Source: Paraburkholderia madseniana
GTDB lineage: Bacteria > Pseudomonadota > Gammaproteobacteria > Burkholderiales > Burkholderiaceae
Reading direction: 5' to 3'
Length of the DNA stretch: 54,257 nt
Assembly (NCBI RefSeq): GCF_009690905.1
Contig: NZ_VOSW01000063.1
Location: 1 to 54,257, forward strand
This document shows, one piece after another, positions 34,381 to 44,457 of the stretch. How positions within the stretch are numbered: position 1 is the first letter of the stretch; each line of letters begins with the position of its first letter. The notes under the pieces are model-generated. The model made no database searches, was not told the DNA's origin, and saw nothing but the letters and a program-made list of their open reading frames with translations. The translations under genes and the position numbers were made by a program.

Positions 34381-34469
34381 TCGACGTTTCGAACAGCGCG
34401 CGACTGGTTACCGACTCGACTCGTTATTTGCGCCAGAACCCACGCTTCTCCCGTGCCGTGCAGCGGTGT

Positions 34470-35939
34470 TCAATTAGCGCGGCGCTCCATTGCTGTCGCG
34501 ACGAGTGCGGGCGCTGCAGCCGCTTGAGCGAGTTCATCGCTCGACCATCCACCGCCGAGCGCATGCAGGAGTTGGACATTCGCGCTTAGCTGGCGTGTCT
34601 GGATATCGAGCACGCTGCGTTGCGCCTCGAGTGCGACGGTCTGCGCCTGCACGACATCGAGGTAGCCCACTGTGCCTTGGCGATATTGGCGTAACGCGAG
34701 GTCGACCGAGTACTGGGCGGCGTTTGCTGCATCCCGTTGCTCGCCAAGCGCAGTGCCGAGATACGACAGCAGGGCAAGGTTGTCTTCAACCTGCTGGAAT
34801 GCAGACAGCACCACGCCGCGGTAACGTTCTCCCGCTTCTTCGGTTGCGGCCTTGGCGGAATCGAGTTGCGCACGACGGTAGCCGCCGTCGAACACGTACT
34901 GCACAAGCTGCGGGCCGACCGCCCAGAACAGATTGGGCGCGCTCACCAGGCCGGCGTAGGCTGCGCTTTGCACACCACCCTGCAAGCTGAGCATGATGTC
35001 CGGGAAGTAAGCCGCCCGCGCGACGCCAATTTTCGCGTTGGCCTCGGCCACCCGGCGTTCTGCTGCAGCGACGTCGGGACGTCGCTGCAACAGCGTCGAG
35101 GGCAGGCCGGTCGGAATCGCCGGCAACGCGATGGCGGCGGTCTGGGGCGGCAGGCTGAATTCGGACGCGGAGGCTCCAACCAGGACCGCGATCGCGTGTT
35201 CAATCAGAGCCCGTTGCGCCAGGTTCTGCGACAGCTGCGACTTCGCCGATGAAAGTTGCGTTTGCGCTCGGGAAACGTCGAGGCCCGACACGATCCCACT
35301 GTTATGCAACGTTTGCGTGAGTTGCAGGGCCTTCGCATACGCCACGACAGTCTCGTTCAACAGCTCGGTTTGCTGGTCGAGGCCGCGCAAGCGGAGGTAA
35401 CTGTCCGCCAGCTCGACCTGCAGGCTTAGCCTGACCGAGGCCAGATTGGCCTTGGTCGCCTGCGCCTCGTCCTTGCCGGCCACCACAGAGTCGCGCACGC
35501 GACCCCAGAGGTCGAGGTCGTAGTTGATTTCGCCGCCAAGCGTGACGGAGTTGTAGTCGTTCGGGCCGCCCACGCGCAACGGCCGGCTGTCGGACTGGCG
35601 ATCGCGCTGCGGCACGGCGCTCGCACTGATCGACGGGTACAGTCCCGACTCGACCTGCGCCACGAAAGCCTGCGCTTGCGCATAGTGTGCGTATGCCGCG
35701 CGCAAATCGGTGTTGCTTGCCAGCAGGCGCGTTTCGAGATCGTCGAGCTGTGCGTCGCCATACATCTTCCACCAGCCGTTGCGGTCTATCCGGTCGGCGG
35801 GCTGTGCCGTGGTCCACGGGCCAACCGTCTTGTATTGCGCAGCGATCGGCGTCGGCGGGACCTGATATTGCGGCGCGAGCGAGCAGGCGCAGAGCGCGAC
35901 GACGCTCGCGAGAAGCGCCGGAAGTCCATACTTAACCAT
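34470..35939 (-). CDS. RND efflux outer-membrane channel lipoprotein (NodT/OprM family)
   Basis: The ATG at 35939 gives 489 residues with a lipoprotein signal peptide (MVKYGLPALLASVVALCACSL; lipidated cysteine in the L-C-A-C region). Two outer-membrane efflux domains follow, with NGWWKMYGDAQLDDLETRLLASNTDLRAAYAHYAQAQAFV and, in the repeat, GLPSTLLQRRPDVAAAERRVAEANAKIGVARAAYFPDI. It forms the TolC-like trimeric duct. Its start overlaps the end of the adaptor gene by 8 bp. Confidence 0.94.
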   Translation of the reverse strand: MVKYGLPALLASVVALCACSLAPQYQVPPTPIAAQYKTVGPWTTAQPADRIDRNGWWKMYGDAQLDDLETRLLASNTDLRAAYAHYAQAQAFVAQVESGLYPSISASAVPQRDRQSDSRPLRVGGPNDYNSVTLGGEINYDLDLWGRVRDSVVAGKDEAQATKANLASVRLSLQVELADSYLRLRGLDQQTELLNETVVAYAKALQLTQTLHNSGIVSGLDVSRAQTQLSSAKSQLSQNLAQRALIEHAIAVLVGASASEFSLPPQTAAIALPAIPTGLPSTLLQRRPDVAAAERRVAEANAKIGVARAAYFPDIMLSLQGGVQSAAYAGLVSAPNLFWAVGPQLVQYVFDGGYRRAQLDSAKAATEEAGERYRGVVLSAFQQVEDNLALLSYLGTALGEQRDAANAAQYSVDLALRQYRQGTVGYLDVVQAQTVALEAQRSVLDIQTRQLSANVQLLHALGGGWSSDELAQAAAAPALVATAMERRAN

Positions 35940-37119
35940 GTGCCGCTGCCTTCTTGTCGGTCGCCGTCGCAACTTGCACGTTGTCGCCATCAGCGAGTCC
36001 GTCGGGCGGTGTATCGATCACGCGATCGGTTGCGGCGAGCCCTGAGCCGATCTCCACTGAGTCACCCAGGTCGCGGTTGATCTTCACCTGCTTGAACAGC
36101 ACGTGACCGTTCGCGCCAAGCGTGGCGACCACGACGCCGCGGCTATCGAAGACGAGGGCGCTGGCCGGTACACGGAGCGAATCGGCGGAGGCGGGCAACG
36201 TGAATTTCAGGCTGGCGAACCCACCCGGCAGCAGCTTGCCGTTTGAGTTGTCAACCAGCAGTTGAACCAGCGTCGTTCCCGAACTCGAATTGACCGAGTC
36301 TGCCGCTGCAACCACGCGCGCAGTGAACTGCTGGTCGGGATACTCGGGGACGGTCAGGATGGCGGTCGTGCCGTCGTGTATCGTCGGTGCGTAATTCTGC
36401 GGCACCTGGACATACACGCGTAACTGCTTGACGTCGGAGACCGCGAACAGCTCCTGTCCTACCCCGCCGCTGCCGGCGTTGACCAACGCGCCGACGTCGG
36501 TATCGCGGGCGGTCACCACGCCGTCGAATGGCGCGACGATGCGCGCGAAGGCCTTGGTGGCGACGAGGCGGTCGACGTTGGCCTTCGCGGCCGCTACGAT
36601 CGCCTCCTTGGCGGTGTAGTCAGCGGTGCGTTGGTCGACATCCTGCTGGGCGACGGAATCCGTGCCTCTTAGCGCTTCCCAGCGCTTGGCCGTGGTACCT
36701 GCAACTAAAGCGTTCGCCTGCGCACTCTGGAGATCCGCGCGCGCTTGCAATAGCTGCTGGTCAAGCTCGGGCGTTTCGATTTCGGCGAGTACCTGGCCCG
36801 CTTTGACCGGCGCACCGATATCGACACTCCATGATTTCAGATAGCCGCTGACCTGCGCGAAAATCGGCGCGCGCGTAAACGCTTCGAGACGGCCGGGCAG
36901 TTGCAGCGAGGGACCGTTGGCGTCGCGCAAGGGCTGGATCAGGTTGACGGTCGGCACGGCCTGGGCGTCGGTCCAGGTTTTCAGCTTGCGGGCATCGGCG
37001 GCTCGCAGTGTGAGCCCGGCAGCGACGATGCCTAAGGCGACCAGCAGGCCGACCACGCCTGCTACCAGAAGCGGGCGGCGCGACGGTGTATTAGTGGGAA
37101 AAACAGATTCAGACGACAT
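35932..37119 (-). CDS. RND efflux periplasmic adaptor (membrane fusion protein)
   Basis: The product is 395 residues from ATG 37119 (MSSESVFPTNTPSRRPLLVAGVVG). One N-terminal membrane helix is followed by a biotinyl/lipoyl-like half-motif (GRLEAFTRAPIFAQVSGYLKSWSVDIGAPVKAGQVLAEIETPELDQQL, read in parts), an alpha-hairpin (ARADLQSAQANALVAG) and beta-barrel and membrane-proximal domains. It links pump and channel. The upstream ATG at 37224 would overlap the pump gene by 116 bp and is rejected; the chosen start overlaps it by 11 bp. Confidence 0.93.
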   Translation of the reverse strand: MSSESVFPTNTPSRRPLLVAGVVGLLVALGIVAAGLTLRAADARKLKTWTDAQAVPTVNLIQPLRDANGPSLQLPGRLEAFTRAPIFAQVSGYLKSWSVDIGAPVKAGQVLAEIETPELDQQLLQARADLQSAQANALVAGTTAKRWEALRGTDSVAQQDVDQRTADYTAKEAIVAAAKANVDRLVATKAFARIVAPFDGVVTARDTDVGALVNAGSGGVGQELFAVSDVKQLRVYVQVPQNYAPTIHDGTTAILTVPEYPDQQFTARVVAAADSVNSSSGTTLVQLLVDNSNGKLLPGGFASLKFTLPASADSLRVPASALVFDSRGVVVATLGANGHVLFKQVKINRDLGDSVEIGSGLAATDRVIDTPPDGLADGDNVQVATATDKKAAAHG

Positions 37120-40100
37120 GAGCAGGACCTCCCGAGACGGATGCCGGGGTAGCCGCGCGCCCGGGGCGCGCGTGCACGATACAAAAAATGACGGGGACGA
37201 GGAACAGCGAAGCGGTGGTCGCAAACAGCAGACCGCCGATCACGGCGCGGCCAAGCGGCGCGTTTTGCTCACCACCTTCGCCGAGGGCGAGCGCCATCGG
37301 CGCCATGCCGATGATCATGGAGAGCGCGGTCATGAGCACAGGGCGAAAACGCGTAAAGCCTGCTTCGAGGGCGGCCTTGAACGGGTCGCCGTGTACGGCA
37401 AAACGTTCGCGGCAGAAACTGACGACCAGAATCGAGTTGGCCGTCGCCACCCCCATGCACATGATCGCACCGGTCAATGCGGGTACAGAGAGCGTCGTGT
37501 GGGTCGCGAACAGCATCCAGGCGATCCCTGCCAACGCGGCAGGCAACGCGCTTACGATCACGAAGGGGTCGGCCCACGACTGGAAATTGATCACGATCAG
37601 CAGATAGATCAGCACCACCGCACCAAGCAGGCCGAACAACATACCGGCAAAGGCGCTGTTCATTGTCTGCACCTGACCCAGCAGCGCGACGGCCGAGCCC
37701 TTGGGCAAGGTGCCGGCGTTGTCGTGCACGATACGCTGGATATCGGATGCCACCGCGCCGAGGTCGCGGCCCTGGGTGGTCGCGAAGATCTCGACCATGG
37801 GCTGGATGTTGTACTGGCTGACAACCTCGTTGCTGCTGGTGCGTTCGACTGTCGCCAGGCCGCCGAGGATCTGGGCGGTGCTTCCGCCGCTGGCCGTGAT
37901 CGGAAGATTTTGCAGTGCGGCGAGCGAATCGAGGCTGTATTGCGGCGTTTGCATCACGATCGGATAAGACACGCCGTTCGCGTTGTTCAGCCAGAACGTG
38001 GGCGCGACCTGGCTGGAACCCGCGAGGTTCACCACCATGCTGTTCGTCACGTCGCGCTCGGTGATGCCGAGCAATTGCGCTTGTGTGCGGTCGACATCGA
38101 CGTTGAAAGTCGGGTTGCCTTGCGACTGCGCAATCCGCGCGTCGACCACGCCCGGAACATCGCGAACCTGGCGCAGCAGACGGTCCGCGTACGCGTAGTC
38201 GGCTTTCAGATTATTGCCGCGAATCTGCAGGTCGATCGGCGCCGGCGAGCCGAAGTTCAGGATCTGACTGATGATGTCCGCCGGCGGGAACGAAAACGTG
38301 ACGCCCGGGAATTCCCGCGGCAATCTCTCGCGCATCAGGCGAACATACTCTTCGGTTGGACGATGGCCTTCGTTTAGCGCGATCTGGATGTCACCGTCCT
38401 GCGAGCCGACCGTACCGGTGTTGTTGTACGCGGTATTGATGCCGCTGACCGGCAGACCCATGTTGTCGACCACGGTGCCGAGATCCGCCGGCGGGACGGT
38501 CTGGCGGATCGCGCCTTCGACATCCGCAAAAATCTGCGCGGTCTTTTCAACGCGAACGCCGACTGGTGCGCGCACATGCATCAGGATTTGTCCGGAATCG
38601 ACCGAAGGGAAGAAGTTGCGGCCGAGGAACGGCACCAGCGCGAACGAGAGGGCGACGAAGCCGAGGAAGCCACTGACGAACGGACGCCGGTGGGTCAGCG
38701 CGAGTTCGAGCAACCCACGGTAGGCGCTACGCACCTTTTCAAAGCGCGCTTCGAAGCCGCGCTGGAAACGCCCAAGCGGACCGGGGTTTTTGGTTTCCTG
38801 GGCGTGCTCGCCCTTTACATGCTGTTTCAGCAGGTATTTCGCCATCGTCGGCACAAGGGTTCGCGACAGGATGAACGACGAGATCATCGCGAAGATCACT
38901 GCTTCAGCCATCGGCACGAACAGGAAGCGTGCAACCCCGCTCAGGAAGAACATCGGCACGAACACGATGCAGATACACAGCAGCGAGACGAATGCCGGCG
39001 TGACGATCTGCGCGGCGCCGTCGAGAATGGCCGTCTCCACTTCCTTGCCGTGCTCGAGGTGCCAGTTGATGTTTTCGATCGTCACCGTGGCATCGTCGAC
39101 CAGAATCCCCACCGCCAATGCAAGACCGCCGAGCGTCATGATGTTCAACGTCTCGCCGAGCGCGGATAGCGTCGCGATGGAGCCGAGGATGGCGAGTGGG
39201 ATTGAGGTTGCGATGATGATCGTCGAGCGCCAGCTACCCAGGAACAGCAGGATCATGAGGCTCGTCAGCACGGCCGCGATCACACCCTCGCGCGCCACGC
39301 CGGTGATGGCCGCCCGTACGAACAGCGACTGGTCGCCGATGGGTTCGATCTGCAGGTTATCGGGCCACGACGCTTTCCCTGCAGCAAGCCGCTGCTTGAT
39401 GCCGGAGATGATGCCGAGCGTCGAAACCGAACCGTTCTTGAGTACGGACATCAGTACCGAGCGCCGGCCGTCGACATGCACGATATTGGTCTGCGGCGGG
39501 CTGCCGTCGCGCACATTCGCAATGTCACGAATGTAGACGGTGGTGCCATTGGCTGCCTTGACCGGCAGATCGCCCAAGGCTTTGATTTCCGACGGCGCAT
39601 TGTTCAGTTGCAGCGTGTACTCGTAGTCACCGATCTTTTCAGTGCCGACCGGTGTAATCAGGTTCTGGCCGGCAAGCGCATTGGCGACGTCCTGCGCGGA
39701 TAAGCCGCGCGCCTGGAGCGCCGCCGGATCGACGTCGATCTGTACCTGACGTGTCTTGCCGCCGAACGGGTAGGGAATTGCCGCGCCTGCGACCGTTGTG
39801 AGAACCGGGCGCACCGCATTCAGCCCCAGGTCACCGAGGTTCTGTTCAGAGAGTCCTTTGCCAGACAGCGCCAACTGGATGATCGGTACGGTCGACGCGT
39901 TGTAGTTCAGGATCAGAGGAGGCGTCGTACCGGCAGGCAACTGCCGCAATTGAGTTTGCGCGACCGAAGTTACCTGCGCGTTCGCCGTGCTGATATTCAC
40001 CCCCGGCTGGAAGAAGATCTTGATGATCCCGAAGCCGGCGACCGATTCTGCCTCGATATGCTCGACGTCGTTCACAGTAGTCGTCAGCGTGCGTTCGAAT

Positions 40101-40300
40101 GGCGAGGTGATGCGGCCGACCATCTGGTCCGGCGGCAGACCCGTGTACTGCCACACGACGCTGATCACGGGAATCCTGATATCCGGAAAGATGTCGGTTG
40201 GCGTCCTCATCGCGGACAAAGGACCGATGATGAGGATGAAGATCGCCAGGACTACGAAGGTGTAGGGTCGCCGAAGGGCGATACGGACTAGGCCGAGCAT
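37109..40300 (-). CDS. RND efflux pump, inner-membrane permease (AcrB/CzcA superfamily)
   Basis: The product is 1063 residues from ATG 40300 (MLGLVRIALRRPYTFVVLAIFIL). It shows the twelve-helix, two-repeat RND design. Landmarks include TPTDIFPDIRIPVISVVWQYTGLPPDQM, the helix 4 proton-relay region GGLALAVGILVDDATVTIENI with paired aspartates, and RKPF-like cytoplasmic loops. The substrate loops do not allow a specific drug or solvent assignment. It is the first gene of a pump-adaptor-channel operon with overlapping genes. No dedicated regulator sits next to it. Confidence 0.94.
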   Translation of the reverse strand: MLGLVRIALRRPYTFVVLAIFILIIGPLSAMRTPTDIFPDIRIPVISVVWQYTGLPPDQMVGRITSPFERTLTTTVNDVEHIEAESVAGFGIIKIFFQPGVNISTANAQVTSVAQTQLRQLPAGTTPPLILNYNASTVPIIQLALSGKGLSEQNLGDLGLNAVRPVLTTVAGAAIPYPFGGKTRQVQIDVDPAALQARGLSAQDVANALAGQNLITPVGTEKIGDYEYTLQLNNAPSEIKALGDLPVKAANGTTVYIRDIANVRDGSPPQTNIVHVDGRRSVLMSVLKNGSVSTLGIISGIKQRLAAGKASWPDNLQIEPIGDQSLFVRAAITGVAREGVIAAVLTSLMILLFLGSWRSTIIIATSIPLAILGSIATLSALGETLNIMTLGGLALAVGILVDDATVTIENINWHLEHGKEVETAILDGAAQIVTPAFVSLLCICIVFVPMFFLSGVARFLFVPMAEAVIFAMISSFILSRTLVPTMAKYLLKQHVKGEHAQETKNPGPLGRFQRGFEARFEKVRSAYRGLLELALTHRRPFVSGFLGFVALSFALVPFLGRNFFPSVDSGQILMHVRAPVGVRVEKTAQIFADVEGAIRQTVPPADLGTVVDNMGLPVSGINTAYNNTGTVGSQDGDIQIALNEGHRPTEEYVRLMRERLPREFPGVTFSFPPADIISQILNFGSPAPIDLQIRGNNLKADYAYADRLLRQVRDVPGVVDARIAQSQGNPTFNVDVDRTQAQLLGITERDVTNSMVVNLAGSSQVAPTFWLNNANGVSYPIVMQTPQYSLDSLAALQNLPITASGGSTAQILGGLATVERTSSNEVVSQYNIQPMVEIFATTQGRDLGAVASDIQRIVHDNAGTLPKGSAVALLGQVQTMNSAFAGMLFGLLGAVVLIYLLIVINFQSWADPFVIVSALPAALAGIAWMLFATHTTLSVPALTGAIMCMGVATANSILVVSFCRERFAVHGDPFKAALEAGFTRFRPVLMTALSMIIGMAPMALALGEGGEQNAPLGRAVIGGLLFATTASLFLVPVIFCIVHARPGRAATPASVSGGPAHVV

Positions 40301-41296
40301 GAGAATTCCAGAGCTTGGGGTAAAACGTAAGAGTCTTTGGTGGAGGCTAGCGCGGCGTGCGATGACCCGTAGCCGTGTGCCTGTATGCGAAACGAGGAGC
40401 TCTGCCTTGGGACAGGTGCCGATGCGCCGCAACGCAACCCAAGCGCGAATGTACACAAAGCTCGGAAGTTCTGCTGAAGGACAAATGAAACGTCAGGCAC
40501 GTATGGATGCCGGGTAAGCTCATTTCGCTTTGCCCGCACATATCGGGAATACCTTGTCGTTGCTGGACAGAGTGATGCCTGGCAAGAACCGGACAGAGGC
40601 GCACGAGCGTCACTTTCGATGAACGTCAAATCGTCAGCGTTTTTTATTACCAATTGTTCAGGAGGACTAGTGTGCCGAGTCGGACAACAACGGGCGATTG
40701 AGCGTTGCAAAAGTGACTTTTTCGCAAAACAGTTGTGTGCAAAACAGGTGGACTAGAAAATGGCATTCACGCTGCCGACGGCGTCTGGCAATCGTCATAG
40801 GAGACTGCCCCGAACACATGATCCATGCGTCAGGCTTCGACCTTGCGGGTATCGAACTGCCGTCTTCATTCGCTACGTCTTCTGCTCGTTTCTGTGCACT
40901 GTGTCGTCGGCGCAAGGCCGGTCGTAGCAATTAGTTTCTATGGCGAAAGTATGAAACCGGCAGGTGCCTACTTGTGATCGCCAGATTTCGCTGAAATAAT
41001 CGTTTCGCATGCTTGCTTGACCGGCATGCATCGATTCTTCGGACCATAAAATGCTGAACCTGAGAGAGACCGTTGCGGCGCGCGGCCAGTGAGTGTCGCG
41101 CGCCCGTGTATCAAACTTCATTCGCGCAATACCAGAAGCCTACAAAAAAAAGCCACGCAGTTCGATCAATGCCGGAGCCATCATTCTCTGCAATCTGGGA
41201 GGAGGCGACGCATGGTTGCAATCCAATGGCGGGTTGTGCGGGACGGCCGTTGGGTATTCTTGATCCTCGCAGATACTACGATCACGGGTGGAAAGG
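40301..41296. other. Intergenic region upstream of the RND operon and phaB remnant
   Basis: About 1 kb with no gene I can support. Short frames on both strands (for example 40698-40934 plus, 40873-41121 minus, 41073-41300 plus) have no recognisable family, no signal and arginine/serine-rich shadow-like composition. The RND promoter must lie in its left part. The local base composition is less GC-rich than the neighbours. Confidence 0.5.
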
Positions 41297-42038
41297 ATGA
41301 CGAAGCGAATCGCTGTAGTAACGGGTGGCATGGGCGGACTTGGAGAAGTGATCAGCACGAAACTGCATGACGCCGGCTATGCCGTCGTAGTAACGCACTC
41401 GACGATCAATACTGGTTCAGCCGACTGGCTGGCCGGCATGGAATCTCAGGGTCGCAATTTTCGCGCATATTCCGTCGATGTGGCCGACTATGACTCATGC
41501 CAGCGCTGTGTAGCAAGAATTCAGGCTGAAGTCGGTTCCGTCGACATTTTGGTGAACAATGCCGGGATCACGCAGGACATGACACTCAGGAAGATGGACA
41601 AGGTCAACTGGGACGCAGTGATTCGCACCAATCTGGACTCGGTGTTCTATGACCAAGCCGTTGTGCGAAGACATGGTCGCGCGCGGCTGGGGGCGAATCA
41701 TCAACATCTCGTCCGTCAACGGTTCGAAAGGCTCTGTCGGCCAGACCAATTACGCCGCGGCGAAGGCTGGCATGCACGGCTTCACCAAATCACCGGCGCT
41801 GGAGGTCGCGCGCAAAGGCGTGACCGTCAACACGGTTTCGCCAGGCTATCTTGCCACGAAGATGGTCACTGCGATTTCGCAGGAGATTCTGGACACAAAG
41901 ATCCTGCCGCAGATTCCAGCCGGTCGTCTGGGCAAGCCCGATGAAGTCGCGGCCCTTGTCAGGTATTTGTGCTCGGACGATGCAGGTTTTGTGACCGGGT
42001 CCAATATTGCTATCAACGGCGGCCAGCATATGCATTGA
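41297..42038 (+). pseudogene. phaB: Acetoacetyl-CoA reductase (PhaB-like), frameshifted
   Basis: The 5' part from ATG 41297 encodes an SDR N-terminus (MTKRIAVVTGGMGGLGEVIST, VDILVNNAGITQDMTLRKMDKVNWDAVIRTNLDSVF). At about 41650 the frame shifts, and the rest (MTKPLCEDMVARGWGRIINISSVNGSKGSVGQTNYAAAKAGMHG in pieces, to INGGQHMH at 42038) is in the next frame. PhaB normally reads DSVFN-MTKP across this point, so two bases are missing from one codon. The catalytic S-Y-K set (NISSVNG, NYAAAKAG) falls after the break. Either a true pseudogene or an assembly indel. No phaA or phaC lies nearby. Confidence 0.85.
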
Positions 42039-42063
42039 TGCGGCGGCCTGTGACACCGTAGCG

Positions 42064-42099
42064 TCATCGCCACAATCAGTCGTTCGGTTGTGGCGATGA
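42064..42099. terminator. Perfect 12-bp hairpin downstream of the phaB remnant
   Basis: TCATCGCCACAA (42064-42075) and TTGTGGCGATGA (42088-42099) are exact reverse complements around a 12-base loop. It lies 25 bp after the phaB stop, between convergent genes. No T-run follows. A second small hairpin (CTGCAA/TTGCAG, 42184-42199) lies nearer the thioesterase end. Confidence 0.6.
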
Positions 42100-42258
42100 G
42101 CGAGCCTCCGGCCTCGGATTGATAATCGAGTGGGAATGAGGGTTAAATTTCCTCGATATAAAATTCTACAGAAAAGCTAGCCTCTGCAAGGCTTTGCAGG
42201 CATCTCTAGGTCTTGTGGTTGGCGACGGAAAAAAGCTGTCCCACCGGTCCACCGGGTC

Positions 42259-42735
42259 CTACTTCTCCACCTTGTCGTGCATCACCATGATCGTTTGTTG
42301 CATCAGTGCACAAAGCGTTTCATGGCCGTCTTTGACTGCGAATACCTCTGCCTGAGTGACGATTAGCGTACGGCCGGGGCGGACAACCTGGCCACGGGCG
42401 ATCAGGATTTCGCCGTCGGCCGGAGCGACCAGATTCATCTTGTATTCGACAGTCAATACAGACGCACTGGCCGGCACCAAGGTCATCGCAGCGTAGCCGC
42501 CTGCGGAGTCGGCAATCATGCCCACCACGCCGCCATGTACGAAGCCGTGCTGCTGCTCGACACCACTCCAGACTGGTAGGTGAATTTCGGTGTGGCCGTG
42601 TTCAATCACGGGCAGAGTTGCCTGGATCAATGTCATCGCATTCTGGCGCATGAAGCTGGCGCGAATGCGTTCGGCGAAGAGGGAGTCGGGTGCATGTGCC
42701 ATAGAGGGGATTGTATTGGTAAATTCCACAATCAT
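42259..42735 (-). CDS. PaaI-type hotdog-fold acyl-CoA thioesterase
   Basis: The product is 158 residues from 42735, or 147 from MAHAPDSLF at 42702; neither start has a strong ribosome site. The hotdog helix motif HGGVVGMIADSAGGYAAMT with an upstream catalytic-type Asn/Gln-His pattern (SGVEQQHGFVHGG) and NLVAPADGEILIARGQVVRPGRTL is typical of PaaI/YdiI thioesterases that remove CoA from aromatic or short acyl groups. The gene is alone on its strand, next to aromatic catabolism genes. Confidence 0.88.
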   Translation of the reverse strand: MIVEFTNTIPSMAHAPDSLFAERIRASFMRQNAMTLIQATLPVIEHGHTEIHLPVWSGVEQQHGFVHGGVVGMIADSAGGYAAMTLVPASASVLTVEYKMNLVAPADGEILIARGQVVRPGRTLIVTQAEVFAVKDGHETLCALMQQTIMVMHDKVEK

Positions 42736-43018
42736 ATCCGCAGCACTGTCGGCGATAAATACGCGTAGTTTGCCGACTAGTCGTTTACTCGGTCATGTCT
42801 CTGGTCGAACCGCTGAATTGTGCGTTTTGCCGCGTACACAGCGCGGTATTCCGCATCTTTAGGCTGCACCTAATCCCCGCTTTCGAACAATCAAATTCCA
42901 AGCTGTTTTTGGCGTCGGCAACCTGGGTTCTACCTCGTGAACGAACACGAGGCGACACTCAGGAACGATAGCCGAGACCTGTTCGTTCCTGCATCGAAGC
43001 CTGCTCTTGGAGATGGTT

Positions 43019-44134
43019 ATGAACGGCCGGAAAGGATTGGTTAAATTAGGTGCGGCACTCAGCATGGGCGGAATGGCTCTGGCCTGCTCGGCCACGGCGG
43101 ACGCAAGCGTTGTGGTGGGAGTGGCGGGTCCGATGACGGGGGAGCACGCGTCGGGGGGAGACCAGTTTCGCAAAGGCGCGGAACAGGCTGTCAAAGATAT
43201 CAACGCGGCAGGTGGTTTGCTCGGGCAGCAGCTCGACCTGGTCGTCGGTGATGACGTCTGCGATCCCAAGCAGGCGGTTTCCGTTGCCAACAGTTTCGTC
43301 AACAAGAAGGTGGCGTTCGTCGATGGCCACTGGTGCTCCTGTTCCACGTTGCCGGCATCCGACGTCTACAACGACGCGCAGATCCCACAAGTCACTGTGT
43401 CGACCAACCCCAAAATCACGGAACGCGGTATCAAGGGAATCTTCCGTATCACGGGCAGGGACGACCAGCAGGGACAGGTTGCGGCCGACTATATCGCTGC
43501 AAACTTCAAGGGCAAGAAAATCGCCGTCATTGATGACAAGACGGCGTATGGCGGCGGTCTGGCGGACGAAATTGCAAAAGATCTGGCGGCGAAGCAGGCA
43601 CCCGTGGCGCTGCGCCAGTCGATCACGGCCGGTGAAAAGGACTACTCCGGTTTGATCAGCAAACTGAAGGCGAACGGCATTCAGATTCTTGCTTACGGCG
43701 GTTACTACCAGGAAGTTGCGTTGATTCTGCGGCAGGCGGCGCAGGCAGGGCTCAACCTGACGGTGCTCGGCGGCGACACGCCGACGAATAATGAACTGGT
43801 GACTGCAGCAGGGCCGGAAATCAACAAGGTTCTGTTCACCTTTCCGCCCGACCCGCGTAGGAGCGCCGCAGCTGCAAAGGTGGTGGCGGCCTTTCGCGCG
43901 CAGAAGATCGAGCCGGAAGGCTACATGCTGTACTCGTATGCCGCGATGCAGGTTTTCGCAGAGGCCGCGAAGAAGGCCAACTCCACGGACTATGCGGCGA
44001 TCGTGAAACAGCTTCACAACGCATCGTTCAGTACGGTAGTCGGCCAGGTGGACTTCGACGCGAAAGGCGATCTGAAGAGTCCCGGCTATGTGGTCTACCG
44101 GTGGAAAGGCAACAACTACGACTATGTGAAGTGA
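43019..44134 (+). CDS. Branched-chain amino acid-type ABC substrate-binding protein (LivK-like)
   Basis: The ATG at 43019 lies 6 bp after TTGGAG and is preferred to those at 43007 and 43013, giving 371 residues. A signal peptide (MNGRKGLVKLGAALSMGGMALACSATADA) precedes a type I periplasmic-binding fold (VVVGVAGPMTGEHASGGDQFRKGAEQAVKDINAAGGLLGQQL; GSWCSC-like GHWCSCSTLPASDVYND). It would bind leucine-type amino acids, or an aromatic compound since many such proteins in catabolic clusters do. Its partner permease downstream is broken, so it may be orphaned. Confidence 0.92.
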   Translation: MNGRKGLVKLGAALSMGGMALACSATADASVVVGVAGPMTGEHASGGDQFRKGAEQAVKDINAAGGLLGQQLDLVVGDDVCDPKQAVSVANSFVNKKVAFVDGHWCSCSTLPASDVYNDAQIPQVTVSTNPKITERGIKGIFRITGRDDQQGQVAADYIAANFKGKKIAVIDDKTAYGGGLADEIAKDLAAKQAPVALRQSITAGEKDYSGLISKLKANGIQILAYGGYYQEVALILRQAAQAGLNLTVLGGDTPTNNELVTAAGPEINKVLFTFPPDPRRSAAAAKVVAAFRAQKIEPEGYMLYSYAAMQVFAEAAKKANSTDYAAIVKQLHNASFSTVVGQVDFDAKGDLKSPGYVVYRWKGNNYDYVK

Positions 44135-44220
44135 CGCGTCCTGTCCAGTCTTTGTAGCGAGGAAAGAGGCGGTGCGTCGCTCTATTGCGCTGCCTCTGCA
44201 GCAGATTCACCGGAGAGGAC

Positions 44221-44457
44221 ATGAGCCAGGCACTGCAACAACTAATTAATGGGCTGACCTTGGGCGCCGTCTACGGCCTGATCGCGATCGGCTACACGAT
44301 GGTCTACGGCATTATCGGCATGATCAACTTCGCTCACGGCGATATATACATGGTGAGCGCGTTCATCGCTGTGACCTGCTTCACGCTGCTTGCAGGCAGC
44401 GGAATCTCCTTGGTCGTGGCGAGCATTGCAATTACGCTGATCGTATCGATCGCACTG
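44221..44457 (+). pseudogene. livH: LivH-type permease, N-terminal fragment
   Basis: From ATG 44221 about 78 residues match the LivH start (MSQALQQLINGLTLGAVYGLIAIGYTMVYGIIGMINFAHGDIYMVSAFIAVTCF, read in parts), then agreement stops around IVSIALG. The frame goes on to a stop at 44623-44625 over unrelated DNA that encodes gentisate dioxygenase in another frame. LivH proteins are about 290-310 residues, so roughly three quarters are missing. No livM, livG or livF follows. Confidence 0.85.

Noticed and set aside
40698..40934. 78-codon plus ORF and overlapping minus ORFs in the gap upstream of the RND operon
   Set aside because: No recognisable domain, no start signal, and mutually overlapping on both strands.
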